Assembly (NCBI RefSeq): GCF_000802155.2
Contig: NZ_JQGJ02000026.1
Span: 1 to 48,026 of the forward strand
DNA: 48,026 nt
Reading direction: 5' to 3'
Source of the DNA: Pseudomonas frederiksbergensis
Lineage (GTDB): Bacteria > Pseudomonadota > Gammaproteobacteria > Pseudomonadales > Pseudomonadaceae
Shown here: positions 8,662 through 16,425 of the stretch, one piece after another
How the letters are laid out: the number at the start of each line of letters is the position of its first letter
How positions within the stretch are numbered: position 1 is the stretch's first letter
Notes under the pieces: model-generated
Database searches by the model: none
What the model was told of the DNA's origin: nothing
The model's input: only the letters and a program-made list of their open reading frames with translations
Position numbers and translations under genes: made by a program

Positions 8662-9129
8662 TTACTTGTGATAAGGGTGCCCGGACAAGACTGTCCAGGC
8701 ACGATACAACTGTTCGCCGATCAGGATCCGCACCAGCGGGTGCGGCAACGTCAGGGGCGACAACGACCAGCGTTGATCGGCCCGCGCACAGACTTCCGGC
8801 GCCAGCCCTTCCGGGCCACCGACCATGAAGTTGACCGTACGCGAATCCAATCGCCAGCGATCGAGCTCGACCGCCAATTGCTCGGTGCTCCAGGGCTTGC
8901 CGTGGACTTCCAAGGTGACAATGCGCTCGTTCGGCCCGGCCTTGGCCAGCATGGCTTCGCCTTCCTGGCGGATAAAGCGCGCCACGTCAGCGTTCTTGCC
9001 GCGAGTGTTGAGCGGAATTTCCACCAGTTCCAGGGCCAGCTCGGACGGAAGACGCTTGGCATATTCATGCCAGCCTTCTTCCACCCACTTGGGCATGCGA
9101 GAACCGACGGCGATCAGGCGCAGTCGCAC
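8662..9129 (-). CDS. rlmH: 23S rRNA pseudouridine-1915 N3-methyltransferase RlmH
   Basis: SPOUT-class methyltransferase that modifies pseudouridine 1915 in helix 69 of 23S rRNA on assembled 70S ribosomes. The 155-residue length is standard. The SAM-binding knot motif GGPEGL is at about 104-109, and the C-terminal LPHPLVRILIGEQLYRAW segment is characteristic. The start codon is GTG with AAGGGA upstream. It lies 9 bp after rsfS, so two ribosome-related genes precede the elongasome genes in one transcription unit, as in many proteobacteria. Confidence 0.96.
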   Translation of the reverse strand: MRLRLIAVGSRMPKWVEEGWHEYAKRLPSELALELVEIPLNTRGKNADVARFIRQEGEAMLAKAGPNERIVTLEVHGKPWSTEQLAVELDRWRLDSRTVNFMVGGPEGLAPEVCARADQRWSLSPLTLPHPLVRILIGEQLYRAWTVLSGHPYHK

Positions 9130-9138
9130 AGCGATCCC

Positions 9139-9633
9139 TTATTGCTGGTCTTTGTTGAGCTTGGTGAAGTGCTCATGGGTGTTTTCCGGGCTGTGGTGCG
9201 CGGCACTGGCAGAGCGGCTCTGCTCGGCGCCGGCCCACAGGCGTTCCAGGTCATAGAACTGGCGCGCCGAGGCGGTCATCATGTGCACGATGACATCGTC
9301 CATGTCCAACAGGACCCAGTCGCTGTCGCCCTTGCCTTCTTCACCCAGCGGCTTGACGCCCTGGGCCTTGACCGCTTCGCGGACCTTGTCCAGCATCGCG
9401 CCGATCTGGCGGTTGGAGGTACCGGTTGCGATGATCATGTAGTCGGTGATGCTCTGCTTCTCGCGAACGTCGATCACCTGGATGTCCTGGGCCTTGACGT
9501 CTTCCAGGGCCGCCACGGCCACCTTGACCAGCTCTTCGCCGGACAGCGCCACGCCGGTGTGCGCTTCTACCGGCAGCGGGGCGCTCTTGAAGGTGCCCTT
9601 GCGCTTTACTTTGTTCAGGTCTTTGTCAGTCAT
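9139..9633 (-). CDS. rsfS: Ribosome silencing factor RsfS
   Basis: Binds ribosomal protein L14 (uL14) and blocks subunit joining when nutrients run short. The core domain is at about 35-140, with DVREKQSITDYMIIATGTS and SDWVLLDMDDVIVHMM. At 164 residues it is longer than the roughly 105-120 typical of the family. The excess is an N-terminal basic extension (MTDKDLNKVKRKGTF) and a polar C-terminal tail. No strong internal start was seen, so the extension is kept. It sits between nadD and rlmH, the common order. Confidence 0.93.
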   Translation of the reverse strand: MTDKDLNKVKRKGTFKSAPLPVEAHTGVALSGEELVKVAVAALEDVKAQDIQVIDVREKQSITDYMIIATGTSNRQIGAMLDKVREAVKAQGVKPLGEEGKGDSDWVLLDMDDVIVHMMTASARQFYDLERLWAGAEQSRSASAAHHSPENTHEHFTKLNKDQQ

Positions 9634-9704
9634 AAAAAACTCGTTTTGCTCATGTGTTCGGCTGCTCGGTACACGTGGATTCGTGTCGGCGGAGCACGCC
9701 TTGT

Positions 9705-10376
9705 TCAGTTCGACGCACGGTACAGACCGTGCGCATCGATGTAGGCCAGGACCGCGTCGGGCACCAGGAAACGTACCGACTTACCGCTGGCCAGCAGTTG
9801 ACGGATCTGGGTGGCGGATACCGCGAGCGGCGTCTGCCAGACGAATGCAATCTGTCCGCTCGGCCCCTTGAGGGCCAGCGGGTCGCTCACCGAGCGCGCC
9901 GCCAGCAGGTTGCGCAAGGCATCCGGCGGTTCGCTGTCGGCATCCGGGCGTTGCAGCACCAGGATGTGGCAATGCTGGAGCAACTCTTCCCAGCGATGCC
10001 AAGTGGGCAGGCCGCAAAATGCGTCCCAGCCCAGAAGCAGAAAAACCTGGGCATCGGCGGCCAGTTCGGCGCGCATCAGCTCCAGGGTATCAATGGTGTA
10101 GGACGGTTTGTCCCGCTGCAATTCGCGGGCGTCCACCACCAACGGCGCCACACCGGCCACCGCGCACTCGACCATCGCCAGGCGATCCCGGGCCGACACC
10201 TGCGGCGTATCCCGATGAGGCGGCCGGGCACTGGGTGTCAGGCGCAGCTCGTCGAGGGCCAGCGCGTCGGCGACTTCCAGCGCACCGCGCAAATGGCCGA
10301 TGTGCACCGGGTCGAACGTACCGCCCAGGATACCGATGCGCTTTGGCGCGATCGCCGTCACAACGGGCATCGTCAT
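9705..10376 (-). CDS. nadD: Nicotinate-nucleotide adenylyltransferase NadD
   Basis: Adenylates nicotinate mononucleotide to deamido-NAD in NAD synthesis. Residues 14-29 hold the nucleotidyltransferase motif GGTFDPVHIGH, and the C-terminal VSATQIRQLL is the family's second signature (ISSTxxR type). Start choice is uncertain: ATG at 10376 (223 residues) or ATG two codons later are the reasonable options. The frame stays open upstream into proA, but a start there would overlap that gene. No clear ribosome binding site is visible, so coupling to proA is likely. Confidence 0.92.
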   Translation of the reverse strand: MTMPVVTAIAPKRIGILGGTFDPVHIGHLRGALEVADALALDELRLTPSARPPHRDTPQVSARDRLAMVECAVAGVAPLVVDARELQRDKPSYTIDTLELMRAELAADAQVFLLLGWDAFCGLPTWHRWEELLQHCHILVLQRPDADSEPPDALRNLLAARSVSDPLALKGPSGQIAFVWQTPLAVSATQIRQLLASGKSVRFLVPDAVLAYIDAHGLYRASN

Positions 10377-10404
10377 GGAGGCCAGTGGGTCGAGGTCGCC
10401 CAAG

Positions 10405-11676
10405 TCAGGCCGGCTCCTGTCCGCGCAACTGGCCATCACCGACCACGATGTACTTCTCGCAGGTCAGGCCTTCCAGACCCACCGGGCCGCGGGCGTGCAG
10501 CTTATCAGTAGAAATGCCGATCTCGGCACCCAATCCGTATTCAAAGCCGTCGGCGAAGCAGGTCGGGGTGTTGATCATCACCGAGGCCGAGTCCACTTCC
10601 GCCACGAAACGCCGGGCTTCGCCCTGGTGTTCGCTGACAATGGAGTCGGTGTGGTGGGAGCCATGGCGATTGATATGCTCGATCGCCTGGTCCAGGCCAA
10701 CGACCACGCGGATCGACAAAATCGGCGCCAGGTATTCGGTGTCCCAGTCTTCTTCCGTGGCCGCGACGGCCTCGATGATCGCCCGCGTGCGTTCGCAACC
10801 GCGCAGTTCGACGCCTTTTTCGCGGAACTGGGCAGCCATCGACGGCAGGAAATCCTTGGCTACGGCCTGGTCCACCAGCAGGGTTTCCATCGCGCCGCAG
10901 ATGCCATACCGGTAAGTCTTGGCGTTGAAGGCAATGCGCTGGGCCTTCGGCAATTCGGCGTGGGCGCTGACGTAGACATGGCAAATTCCATCCAGGTGCT
11001 TGATCACCGGCACGCGGGCGTCGCGACTGACCCGTTCGATCAAGCCCTTGCCGCCGCGCGGCACGATGACATCGACGAACTCGGGCATGGTGATCAGCGC
11101 GCCGACGGCCGCGCGATCGGTGGTTTCCACCACTTGCACGACGGCGGCCGGCAGGTTGGCTTCGGCCAGGCCGCGCTGGATGCACGCCGCAATGGCGCGA
11201 TTGGAATGGATCGCCTCGGAACCGCCACGCAGGATGGTCGCGTTACCGGACTTCAGGCACAGGCTCGCAGCGTCGATGGTCACGTTCGGCCGCGACTCGT
11301 AGATGATCCCGACCACGCCCAGGGGCACGCGCATCTTGCCGACCTGGATACCCGACGGCCGATAGCTCATGTCGCGGATCGCCCCGACCGGATCCGGCAG
11401 TGCCGCGACCTGACGCAGACCGACGATCATGCCGTCGATGCGCGCCGGGGTCAGCGCCAGGCGTTCGAGCATTGCCGGTTCCAGGCCGTTGGCCCGGCCA
11501 GCGGCCAGGTCCAGCTCGTTGGCGGCGGACAACTCGGCGCGAGCAGCGTCCAGCGCGCTGGCGGCGGCCTGCAGGGCGCGGTTTTTCTGCGCGGTGCTGG
11601 CACGGCCGATGACGCGCGACGCTTCGCGGGCGGCGCGACCCAGGCGGGTCATGTAGTCAAGAACGGACTCAGTCAT
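10405..11676 (-). CDS. proA: Gamma-glutamyl phosphate reductase ProA
   Basis: Reduces gamma-glutamyl phosphate to glutamate semialdehyde with NADPH, the second step of proline synthesis. The 423-residue protein belongs to the aldehyde dehydrogenase superfamily. It contains LKSGNATILRGGSEA, the PRGGKGLI loop, and the catalytic cysteine in RYGICGAMETLL. The start is the ATG of MTESVLDYM. It heads the minus-strand block and shares the divergent 198-bp region with the DNA glycosylase gene. proB is not in the window. Confidence 0.96.
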   Translation of the reverse strand: MTESVLDYMTRLGRAAREASRVIGRASTAQKNRALQAAASALDAARAELSAANELDLAAGRANGLEPAMLERLALTPARIDGMIVGLRQVAALPDPVGAIRDMSYRPSGIQVGKMRVPLGVVGIIYESRPNVTIDAASLCLKSGNATILRGGSEAIHSNRAIAACIQRGLAEANLPAAVVQVVETTDRAAVGALITMPEFVDVIVPRGGKGLIERVSRDARVPVIKHLDGICHVYVSAHAELPKAQRIAFNAKTYRYGICGAMETLLVDQAVAKDFLPSMAAQFREKGVELRGCERTRAIIEAVAATEEDWDTEYLAPILSIRVVVGLDQAIEHINRHGSHHTDSIVSEHQGEARRFVAEVDSASVMINTPTCFADGFEYGLGAEIGISTDKLHARGPVGLEGLTCEKYIVVGDGQLRGQEPA

Positions 11677-11711
11677 GGTCTGTGTGGTCTTGGCAAAGAG
11701 GAAAGCGGCAG

Positions 11712-11717
11712 ATTATA
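11712..11717 (-). promoter_or_regulatory. Candidate -10 box for proA
   Basis: A perfect TATAAT on the minus strand, 35 bp upstream of the proA ATG, in the divergent region between proA and the glycosylase gene. The -35 is not convincing. Confidence 0.4.
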
Positions 11718-11874
11718 GCTGTCGTAACCCTCGACTAACAGCATGGACTCGCAGCGGTGACCGGCGGAGGCGCAAAACAGGCCTCAATCGTGACGGCTTC
11801 CAGGAATGTTCAGCGGTAATTAAGCTTTCCGTTGTTATCATCGCGCTACTTTTGGCCCGACTTCATCCATCGCC

Positions 11875-12555
11875 ATGACCGAATCCCGTCCCGTGCCCAT
11901 TGCTTTGCCACACGCTTTTTTTGACCGAGACGCCCAGGAGCTCGCCCGGGACCTGCTGGGCAAAGTCATTCGCCACAAGGTGGGCGGCCTCTGGCTCAGC
12001 GCCCGAATCATCGAGACCGAAGCCTACTACTTCGCCGAGAAAGGCAGCCACGCCTCCCTGGGCTACACGGAAAAGCGCAGGGCTTTGTTCCTGGACGGCG
12101 GGCACATCTATATGTACTACGCTCGCGGCGGCGATTCGCTGAACTTCAGCGCGCAAGGCCCGGGCAATGCGGTGTTGATCAAATCGGCGTATCCCTGGGT
12201 CGATGCCATCAGCGGCCCGGACAGCCTGGCGCAGATGCTGCTCAACAACCCCGACGCCCAAGGCCGGCCACGTTCGCCGCAAAAGCTTTGTGCCGGGCAG
12301 ACCTTGCTATGCAAGGCCTTGGGCCTGAAAGTGCCGGACTGGGACGCCAAGCGTTTCGACCCTGAACGGTTGCTGGTGGAAGACGTGGGCGTGCCGACGG
12401 TCAACGTGATCCAGACCACTCGCCTGGGCATTCCGCTGGGACGGGACGAACACCTGCCCTACCGCTTCGTCGAGGCCGCCTACGCACCCTGGTGCACCCG
12501 CAACCCGCTGCGGCGTGGACAGGTCGAGGGCCGGGATTATTTTTTGCTTTGCTGA
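11875..12555 (+). CDS. 3-methyladenine DNA glycosylase (AAG/MPG family)
   Basis: Monofunctional glycosylase that flips out and excises alkylated purines such as 3-methyladenine, starting base excision repair. The 226-residue protein matches the AAG fold: IIETEAYY at 45-52 contains the likely general base E49 and stacking tyrosine Y51 by comparison with human AAG. GHIYMYYARGG and GPGNAVLIKSAYP follow. A candidate -10 (TATCAT at 11836) lies upstream. It is unrelated in fold to bacterial Tag and AlkA. It is single-gene and divergent from proA. Confidence 0.93.
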   Translation: MTESRPVPIALPHAFFDRDAQELARDLLGKVIRHKVGGLWLSARIIETEAYYFAEKGSHASLGYTEKRRALFLDGGHIYMYYARGGDSLNFSAQGPGNAVLIKSAYPWVDAISGPDSLAQMLLNNPDAQGRPRSPQKLCAGQTLLCKALGLKVPDWDAKRFDPERLLVEDVGVPTVNVIQTTRLGIPLGRDEHLPYRFVEAAYAPWCTRNPLRRGQVEGRDYFLLC

Positions 12556-12624
12556 TGAAATAGGGCGCCTGCCGCTCCCACAGTAAAAGAGCATGCAGCT
12601 TGAATAAACAATGGAGTTGTCTTT

Positions 12625-13941
12625 ATGGGCCCATGGCTCGATAGCATTACCGGCTGGCTGGCCGTAAACCCGCAGTGGCTGGCGGTGGCGGTGTTTGTCG
12701 TGGCTTGCGTTGAATGCCTGGCCATCGCCGGGCTGATCGTGCCGGGCACTGTCTTGCTGTTCGCCATTGCAGTGCTCGCCGGCAGTGGCGCGTTGTCCTT
12801 GGGCGAGACCTTGCTGCTGGGGCTTCTCGGCGGATTGCTGGGGGACCTGGTGTCGTACTTCCTCGGCCGGCATTTCCACCAGAACATCCGGCGCCTGCCC
12901 GGGCTGCGGCATCATCCAGAATGGATGAGCGCGGCGGAAAGCTATTTCCAACGCTACGGCATCGCCAGCCTGCTGGTGGGGCGCTTCATCGGCCCGCTGA
13001 GGCCGATGCTGCCGATGGTGGCCGGGATGTGCGACATGCCATTCCCGCGCTTCGCCATCGTCAGCGTGGTGGCGGCGGCGGGCTGGACCGTGGCCTATCT
13101 GTTGCCGGGCTGGGCCACCGGGGCGGCGTTCCGCCTGCCGCTGCCCGAAGGTTTCTGGCCACAAGCCGGCGTGGTCATCGGCAGCATCGCCGTGATGCTC
13201 GGCCTGAGCGTCAACAGCAGCCTGCGTCGCCATCGCCATGCCTCGGCGATCATCGCAAGTGTTGGCCTGGTAATCCTGATTGGTATGTTCATCGGTTTCC
13301 GCTACCTGACCGCCTTCGACCAGGGACTGATTGCACTGGTCCAGGAGCATCGCAGCGCGACGCTGGACGAGATCGCCGTGACGTTCACGCTGATCGGTGA
13401 ATTGCGCTACATGCTGATCGTCTGCAGCCTGGTGACCGGGTTGCTGCTGTTGGCACGGCAATGGCGCCAGGCAATCTTTGCCGGGGGCACGATGCTGCTC
13501 ACGGCCCTTGCCAATACCGGCTTGAAGTTGTTTTTCGCCCGGGTGCGCCCGGAGATCCTGAGCGAACCACTGACCAGCTACAGCATGCCCAGCGGCCACG
13601 CCTCCGGCGCCTTCGCGCTGTTCTTGAGCCTGGCGATCCTGGCCGGCCGCGGACAACCGCCGCGCCTGCGCCTGACCTGGCTGTTGCTCGGCTCGCTGCC
13701 GGCGCTGGCCATCGCCCTCTCGCGGGTCTACCTCGGCGCCCACTGGCCGAGCGACATTGTTGCTGGTGCCATGCTCGCCGCCACCGTCTGCGCCGCCGTC
13801 CTGTGGCTGAGCCAGCGCCAGGAGCCGCTGCGTGCCATGTCGCCGAAAGTCTGGTGGCTGGTCCTGCCGGCGCTGATGGCGGCCTTCAGTTTCTTCGCCC
13901 TGCGGCATCTGCCCCATGCGATGTTGCGGTATGCCTATTGA
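12625..13941 (+). CDS. DedA-PAP2 membrane fusion protein (phosphatase)
   Basis: A 438-residue polytopic inner-membrane protein with two joined domains. Residues 1-165 are a DedA/VTT-type module (GDLVSYFLGR, GRFIGPLRPMLPMVAG). Residues about 215-405 are a PAP2 acid phosphatase with all three motifs: K301 to RP308-309 (KLFFARVRP), PSGH at 322-325, and SRVYLGAHWPSD at 366-377. The catalytic histidines therefore appear intact. PAP2 enzymes of this type dephosphorylate undecaprenyl pyrophosphate or phosphatidic/lipid phosphates. DedA proteins are linked to lipid-carrier recycling, so a role in undecaprenyl phosphate or phospholipid turnover is plausible, but the substrate is not shown. Confidence 0.88.
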   Translation: MGPWLDSITGWLAVNPQWLAVAVFVVACVECLAIAGLIVPGTVLLFAIAVLAGSGALSLGETLLLGLLGGLLGDLVSYFLGRHFHQNIRRLPGLRHHPEWMSAAESYFQRYGIASLLVGRFIGPLRPMLPMVAGMCDMPFPRFAIVSVVAAAGWTVAYLLPGWATGAAFRLPLPEGFWPQAGVVIGSIAVMLGLSVNSSLRRHRHASAIIASVGLVILIGMFIGFRYLTAFDQGLIALVQEHRSATLDEIAVTFTLIGELRYMLIVCSLVTGLLLLARQWRQAIFAGGTMLLTALANTGLKLFFARVRPEILSEPLTSYSMPSGHASGAFALFLSLAILAGRGQPPRLRLTWLLLGSLPALAIALSRVYLGAHWPSDIVAGAMLAATVCAAVLWLSQRQEPLRAMSPKVWWLVLPALMAAFSFFALRHLPHAMLRYAY

Positions 13942-13983
13942 TGCTTGGCGAGGGGAACGAGCTGGAACGCAATCCTTATGGGG

Positions 13984-14007
13984 ACGCTGATATTCCCATA
14001 TCAGCGT
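13984..14007. terminator. Convergent-gene hairpin
   Basis: ACGCTGATAT at 13984-13993 and ATATCAGCGT at 13998-14007 form a perfect 10-bp stem with a TCCC loop. It lies exactly between the ends of the DedA-PAP2 gene (+) and the LON-domain gene (-). No U-run is present, but the position suggests a bidirectional terminator. Confidence 0.5.
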
Positions 14008-14008
14008 G

Positions 14009-14599
14009 TCAGGCAAACAACTCGCCCTGCAACTCATCGAGCAACGCCTGGATCGCATCCAGGCGCTGTTGCGGGTCGTCGAGTTGCAGCAGGTCGATCT
14101 TGTCCAGTTCATTGAACGGCAGCAGATAGGCCAATTGATTGGCGAGGGACTGCTGGCCCGTGGCTTCGGTGCCCATGTTCAACGCCTCCACCATCGGATG
14201 TTCGGCCAGGGCCTTGAGCAGCGCCACAAGGTCGGCATCTTCGTCCTGCAACGGTTGCTCCGGTTCGTCTTCCAACCACTCGACCTGTGCCACGGTGAGT
14301 TGATCGGCCTGGACGCTGCTGCTGTGCACGAGGAAACGCCGTCCACCTTGCACGCGAATGCCCAGCAGGCCGTTTTCCTGCTGGGAAAAATCGGTGATCA
14401 GCGCCTCACACCCGACCCGTGCATAGCCATCGGGCGCGATGCCGACTTCCTCGCCATCGAGGATGCACACCACGCCGAAACCTTCGCCTTTTTTCATGCA
14501 GCGCCCGATCATGTCGAGGTAACGCGCCTCGAATATCTGCAGATCGAGAATGCAACCGGGGAACAACACGGTGTTCAACGGAAACAGCGGCAAGCTCAT
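14009..14599 (-). CDS. LON peptidase substrate-binding domain protein
   Basis: A 196-residue protein made of only the N-terminal LON domain (PUA-like), without the ATPase or protease parts of Lon. The signature opening is LPLFPLNTVLFPGCILDLQIFEARY, followed by GVVCI, and it ends in an acidic helical tail. Stand-alone LON-N proteins are common in Pseudomonas and their function is not established; peptide or substrate binding is a guess from the domain. The stop abuts the convergent hairpin, and lrgB lies just upstream (10 bp gap), so it may share the lrgAB transcript. Confidence 0.9.
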   Translation of the reverse strand: MSLPLFPLNTVLFPGCILDLQIFEARYLDMIGRCMKKGEGFGVVCILDGEEVGIAPDGYARVGCEALITDFSQQENGLLGIRVQGGRRFLVHSSSVQADQLTVAQVEWLEDEPEQPLQDEDADLVALLKALAEHPMVEALNMGTEATGQQSLANQLAYLLPFNELDKIDLLQLDDPQQRLDAIQALLDELQGELFA

Positions 14600-14609
14600 A
14601 ACTCGTTCC

Positions 14610-15326
14610 TTAAACCGTCATCGACACCACCAGCGGCAGCAACACCGCCGTGGCCACGCCCATCAAACTCATCGCCAGGGCCGCGAAAGCACCGGACTCC
14701 TCGCTTTCCTGCAACGCCACCGACGTGCCCACCGCATGGGCAGTCAGGCCCAGGGCCATGCCCCGCGCCTCAGGACTGTGGACACCCAACCGGGTCAAAA
14801 TGCTCGGACCCAGGATCGCACCGAGTACGCCGGTAATCAGCACGAACACCGCCGCCATCGCCGCGACGCCACCGATCTGCTCGGCCACCAGCATGGCGAT
14901 CGGCGAGGTTACCGACTTGGGCGCCATCGTCATCAGGATCATGTGCTCGGCGCCAAACGCCCAGCCCAGCACCACCGCAGAACCGGTGGCAAACACCCCG
15001 CCTATCACCAGCGTAGTAAAAATCGGCCAGAACAATTGACGGATTCGCCGCAGGTTCAAGTACAACGGCACCGCCAGCGCCACGGTGGCCGGCCCGAGCA
15101 GAATGCTCAGGATCTCGGTGCTCTTGCGGTATTCGGCGTAGCTGATACCGCAGCCCACCAGCACGCCGATCAAGACCAGCATCGACATCAATACCGGCTG
15201 CAGAAACACCCAGCGGGTCTTTTCGAACGCCGCCAGCACCAATTGATAGGCGCCCAAGGTGATGCCGATGCCGAACAACGGATGGTGAATGACCGAGGTC
15301 CAGGCGCCCTGCCAATCGAACATCAT
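14610..15326 (-). CDS. lrgB: LrgB/CidB family membrane protein
   Basis: A 238-residue inner-membrane protein of the LrgB family with about seven hydrophobic segments. It has the family stretches APKSVTSPIAMLVAEQIGG and GLTAHAVGTSVALQESE. With LrgA it forms a holin/antiholin-like pair originally tied to murein hydrolase control in staphylococci; in plants and some bacteria the family is linked to glycolate or pyruvate transport. The start ATG overlaps the lrgA stop (ATGA). An open frame continues upstream through lrgA in another phase and is not coding. Confidence 0.9.
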   Translation of the reverse strand: MMFDWQGAWTSVIHHPLFGIGITLGAYQLVLAAFEKTRWVFLQPVLMSMLVLIGVLVGCGISYAEYRKSTEILSILLGPATVALAVPLYLNLRRIRQLFWPIFTTLVIGGVFATGSAVVLGWAFGAEHMILMTMAPKSVTSPIAMLVAEQIGGVAAMAAVFVLITGVLGAILGPSILTRLGVHSPEARGMALGLTAHAVGTSVALQESEESGAFAALAMSLMGVATAVLLPLVVSMTV

Positions 15327-15688
15327 GGCGCGTCCTCCGGTTCGACACTGTGGCGCCGGGCCAGGCGCTGCATCAGCACCCCCGTCAACGCCACCGACAG
15401 GACCAGCGAGAGCACCAGCGCGCCGACAATCGCCCAGAAATCGGCGGCGATCGCCCGGGCGTAGACCATCACCCCCACCGCCGGCGGCACCAGCAACAAC
15501 GGCAGGTAACGCAGCAGGCTGCTGGCGGCCAGGTTCAACGGCTCGCTGACTTCGCCGCGAGCGATCAGGTAGCCCAGCATCAGCAACAGGCCAACGATCG
15601 GCCCCGGCAGGATCGGCAGGAACAAATGGTTGATGGCAGTGCCCAGCAATTGGAACAGCACCAGCCAGGTCAGGCCCCGTAGCAACAT
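15323..15688 (-). CDS. lrgA: LrgA/CidA family membrane protein
   Basis: A 121-residue protein with four membrane segments, of the CidA/LrgA holin-like family (LPGPIVGLLLMLGYL, LLLVPPAVGVMVY). It is the first gene of the lrgAB pair, coupled to lrgB by a 4-bp overlap. No LysR-type regulator (cidR) lies next to it in the window. Function by family: membrane pore or transport activity with LrgB, related to lysis control or small organic-acid flux. Confidence 0.9.
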   Translation of the reverse strand: MLLRGLTWLVLFQLLGTAINHLFLPILPGPIVGLLLMLGYLIARGEVSEPLNLAASSLLRYLPLLLVPPAVGVMVYARAIAADFWAIVGALVLSLVLSVALTGVLMQRLARRHSVEPEDAP

Positions 15689-15876
15689 CCGCTCTCTCCC
15701 CGCAACACGTGTCCAAAGAATGCGCCGGCATTATAAGCACGCCCGCGCTATGGTTCGGCATTCGTAAAAAGCATGGTCGATGACCTTCGCGGTCGGCCAT
15801 GTTGATCTACAGTGGTTCTCGGGGGCGCAGATCCCCGTTCCATATAAGCAGGACAGATGAACCAAGGAGAGTCTCA

Positions 15877-16332
15877 ATGCCCTATGTTCCCGTTACAGCG
15901 CTCAAGGATTATGTCGGCAAGGAACTTGGATGTTCCGATTGGCTGACCATTGATCAGGACCGCATCAATCTGTTCGCCGAAGCCACCGGCGACTTCCAGT
16001 TCATCCACGTCGACCCGGTCAAGGCCGCGCAGACCCCATTCGGCAGCACCATCGCCCACGGTTTCCTGTCGCTGTCGCTGATGCCCAAACTGATGGAAGA
16101 CATCCTGATCCTGCCCGAGGGCGTGAAGATGGTCGTCAACTACGGGCTGGACAGTGTGCGCTTCATCCAGCCGGTGAAAGTCGATTCCAAGGTCCGGCTC
16201 AAGGTCGACCTGGTGGACGTGACCGAGAAAAAACCTGGCCAATGGTTGCTCAAGGCCACCGCCACCCTGGAAATCGAAGGTTCGGAAAAACCGGCCTACA
16301 TCGCCGAGCCGCTGTCGCTCTGCTTCGTGTAG
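15877..16332 (+). CDS. MaoC-like (R)-specific enoyl-CoA hydratase family protein
   Basis: A single hotdog-fold protein of 151 residues. The hydratase motif FAEATGDFQFIHVDPVKA contains the likely catalytic dyad D39 and H44, followed by the PFGSTIAHGFLSLSL helix. MaoC-type hydratases hydrate trans-2-enoyl-CoA; NodN-like members of this size are common in Pseudomonas and their natural substrates are mostly unknown. The start is the ATG of MPYVPVTALK, preceded by AAGGAGA. It is monocistronic between lrgA (divergent) and the MORN gene. Confidence 0.88.
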   Translation: MPYVPVTALKDYVGKELGCSDWLTIDQDRINLFAEATGDFQFIHVDPVKAAQTPFGSTIAHGFLSLSLMPKLMEDILILPEGVKMVVNYGLDSVRFIQPVKVDSKVRLKVDLVDVTEKKPGQWLLKATATLEIEGSEKPAYIAEPLSLCFV

Positions 16333-16425
16333 CCCCTCGCGGTCGCGAAACCGCTCATGCAGTTTCGCATCGCTTCAACGCGCATAGCTGCGGCATACTC
16401 GTCGCCTGATTACCTGGATCCTGTT

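Noticed and set aside
12307..14112. Long minus-strand open frame opposite the glycosylase and DedA-PAP2 genes
   Set aside because: Low-complexity, Gln/Arg/His-rich translation typical of antisense frames in high-G+C DNA.
15799..15876. N-terminal extension of the MaoC gene
   Set aside because: The downstream ATG at 15877 has AAGGAGA and gives the family length; the extension is arginine/serine-rich and unlike the family.
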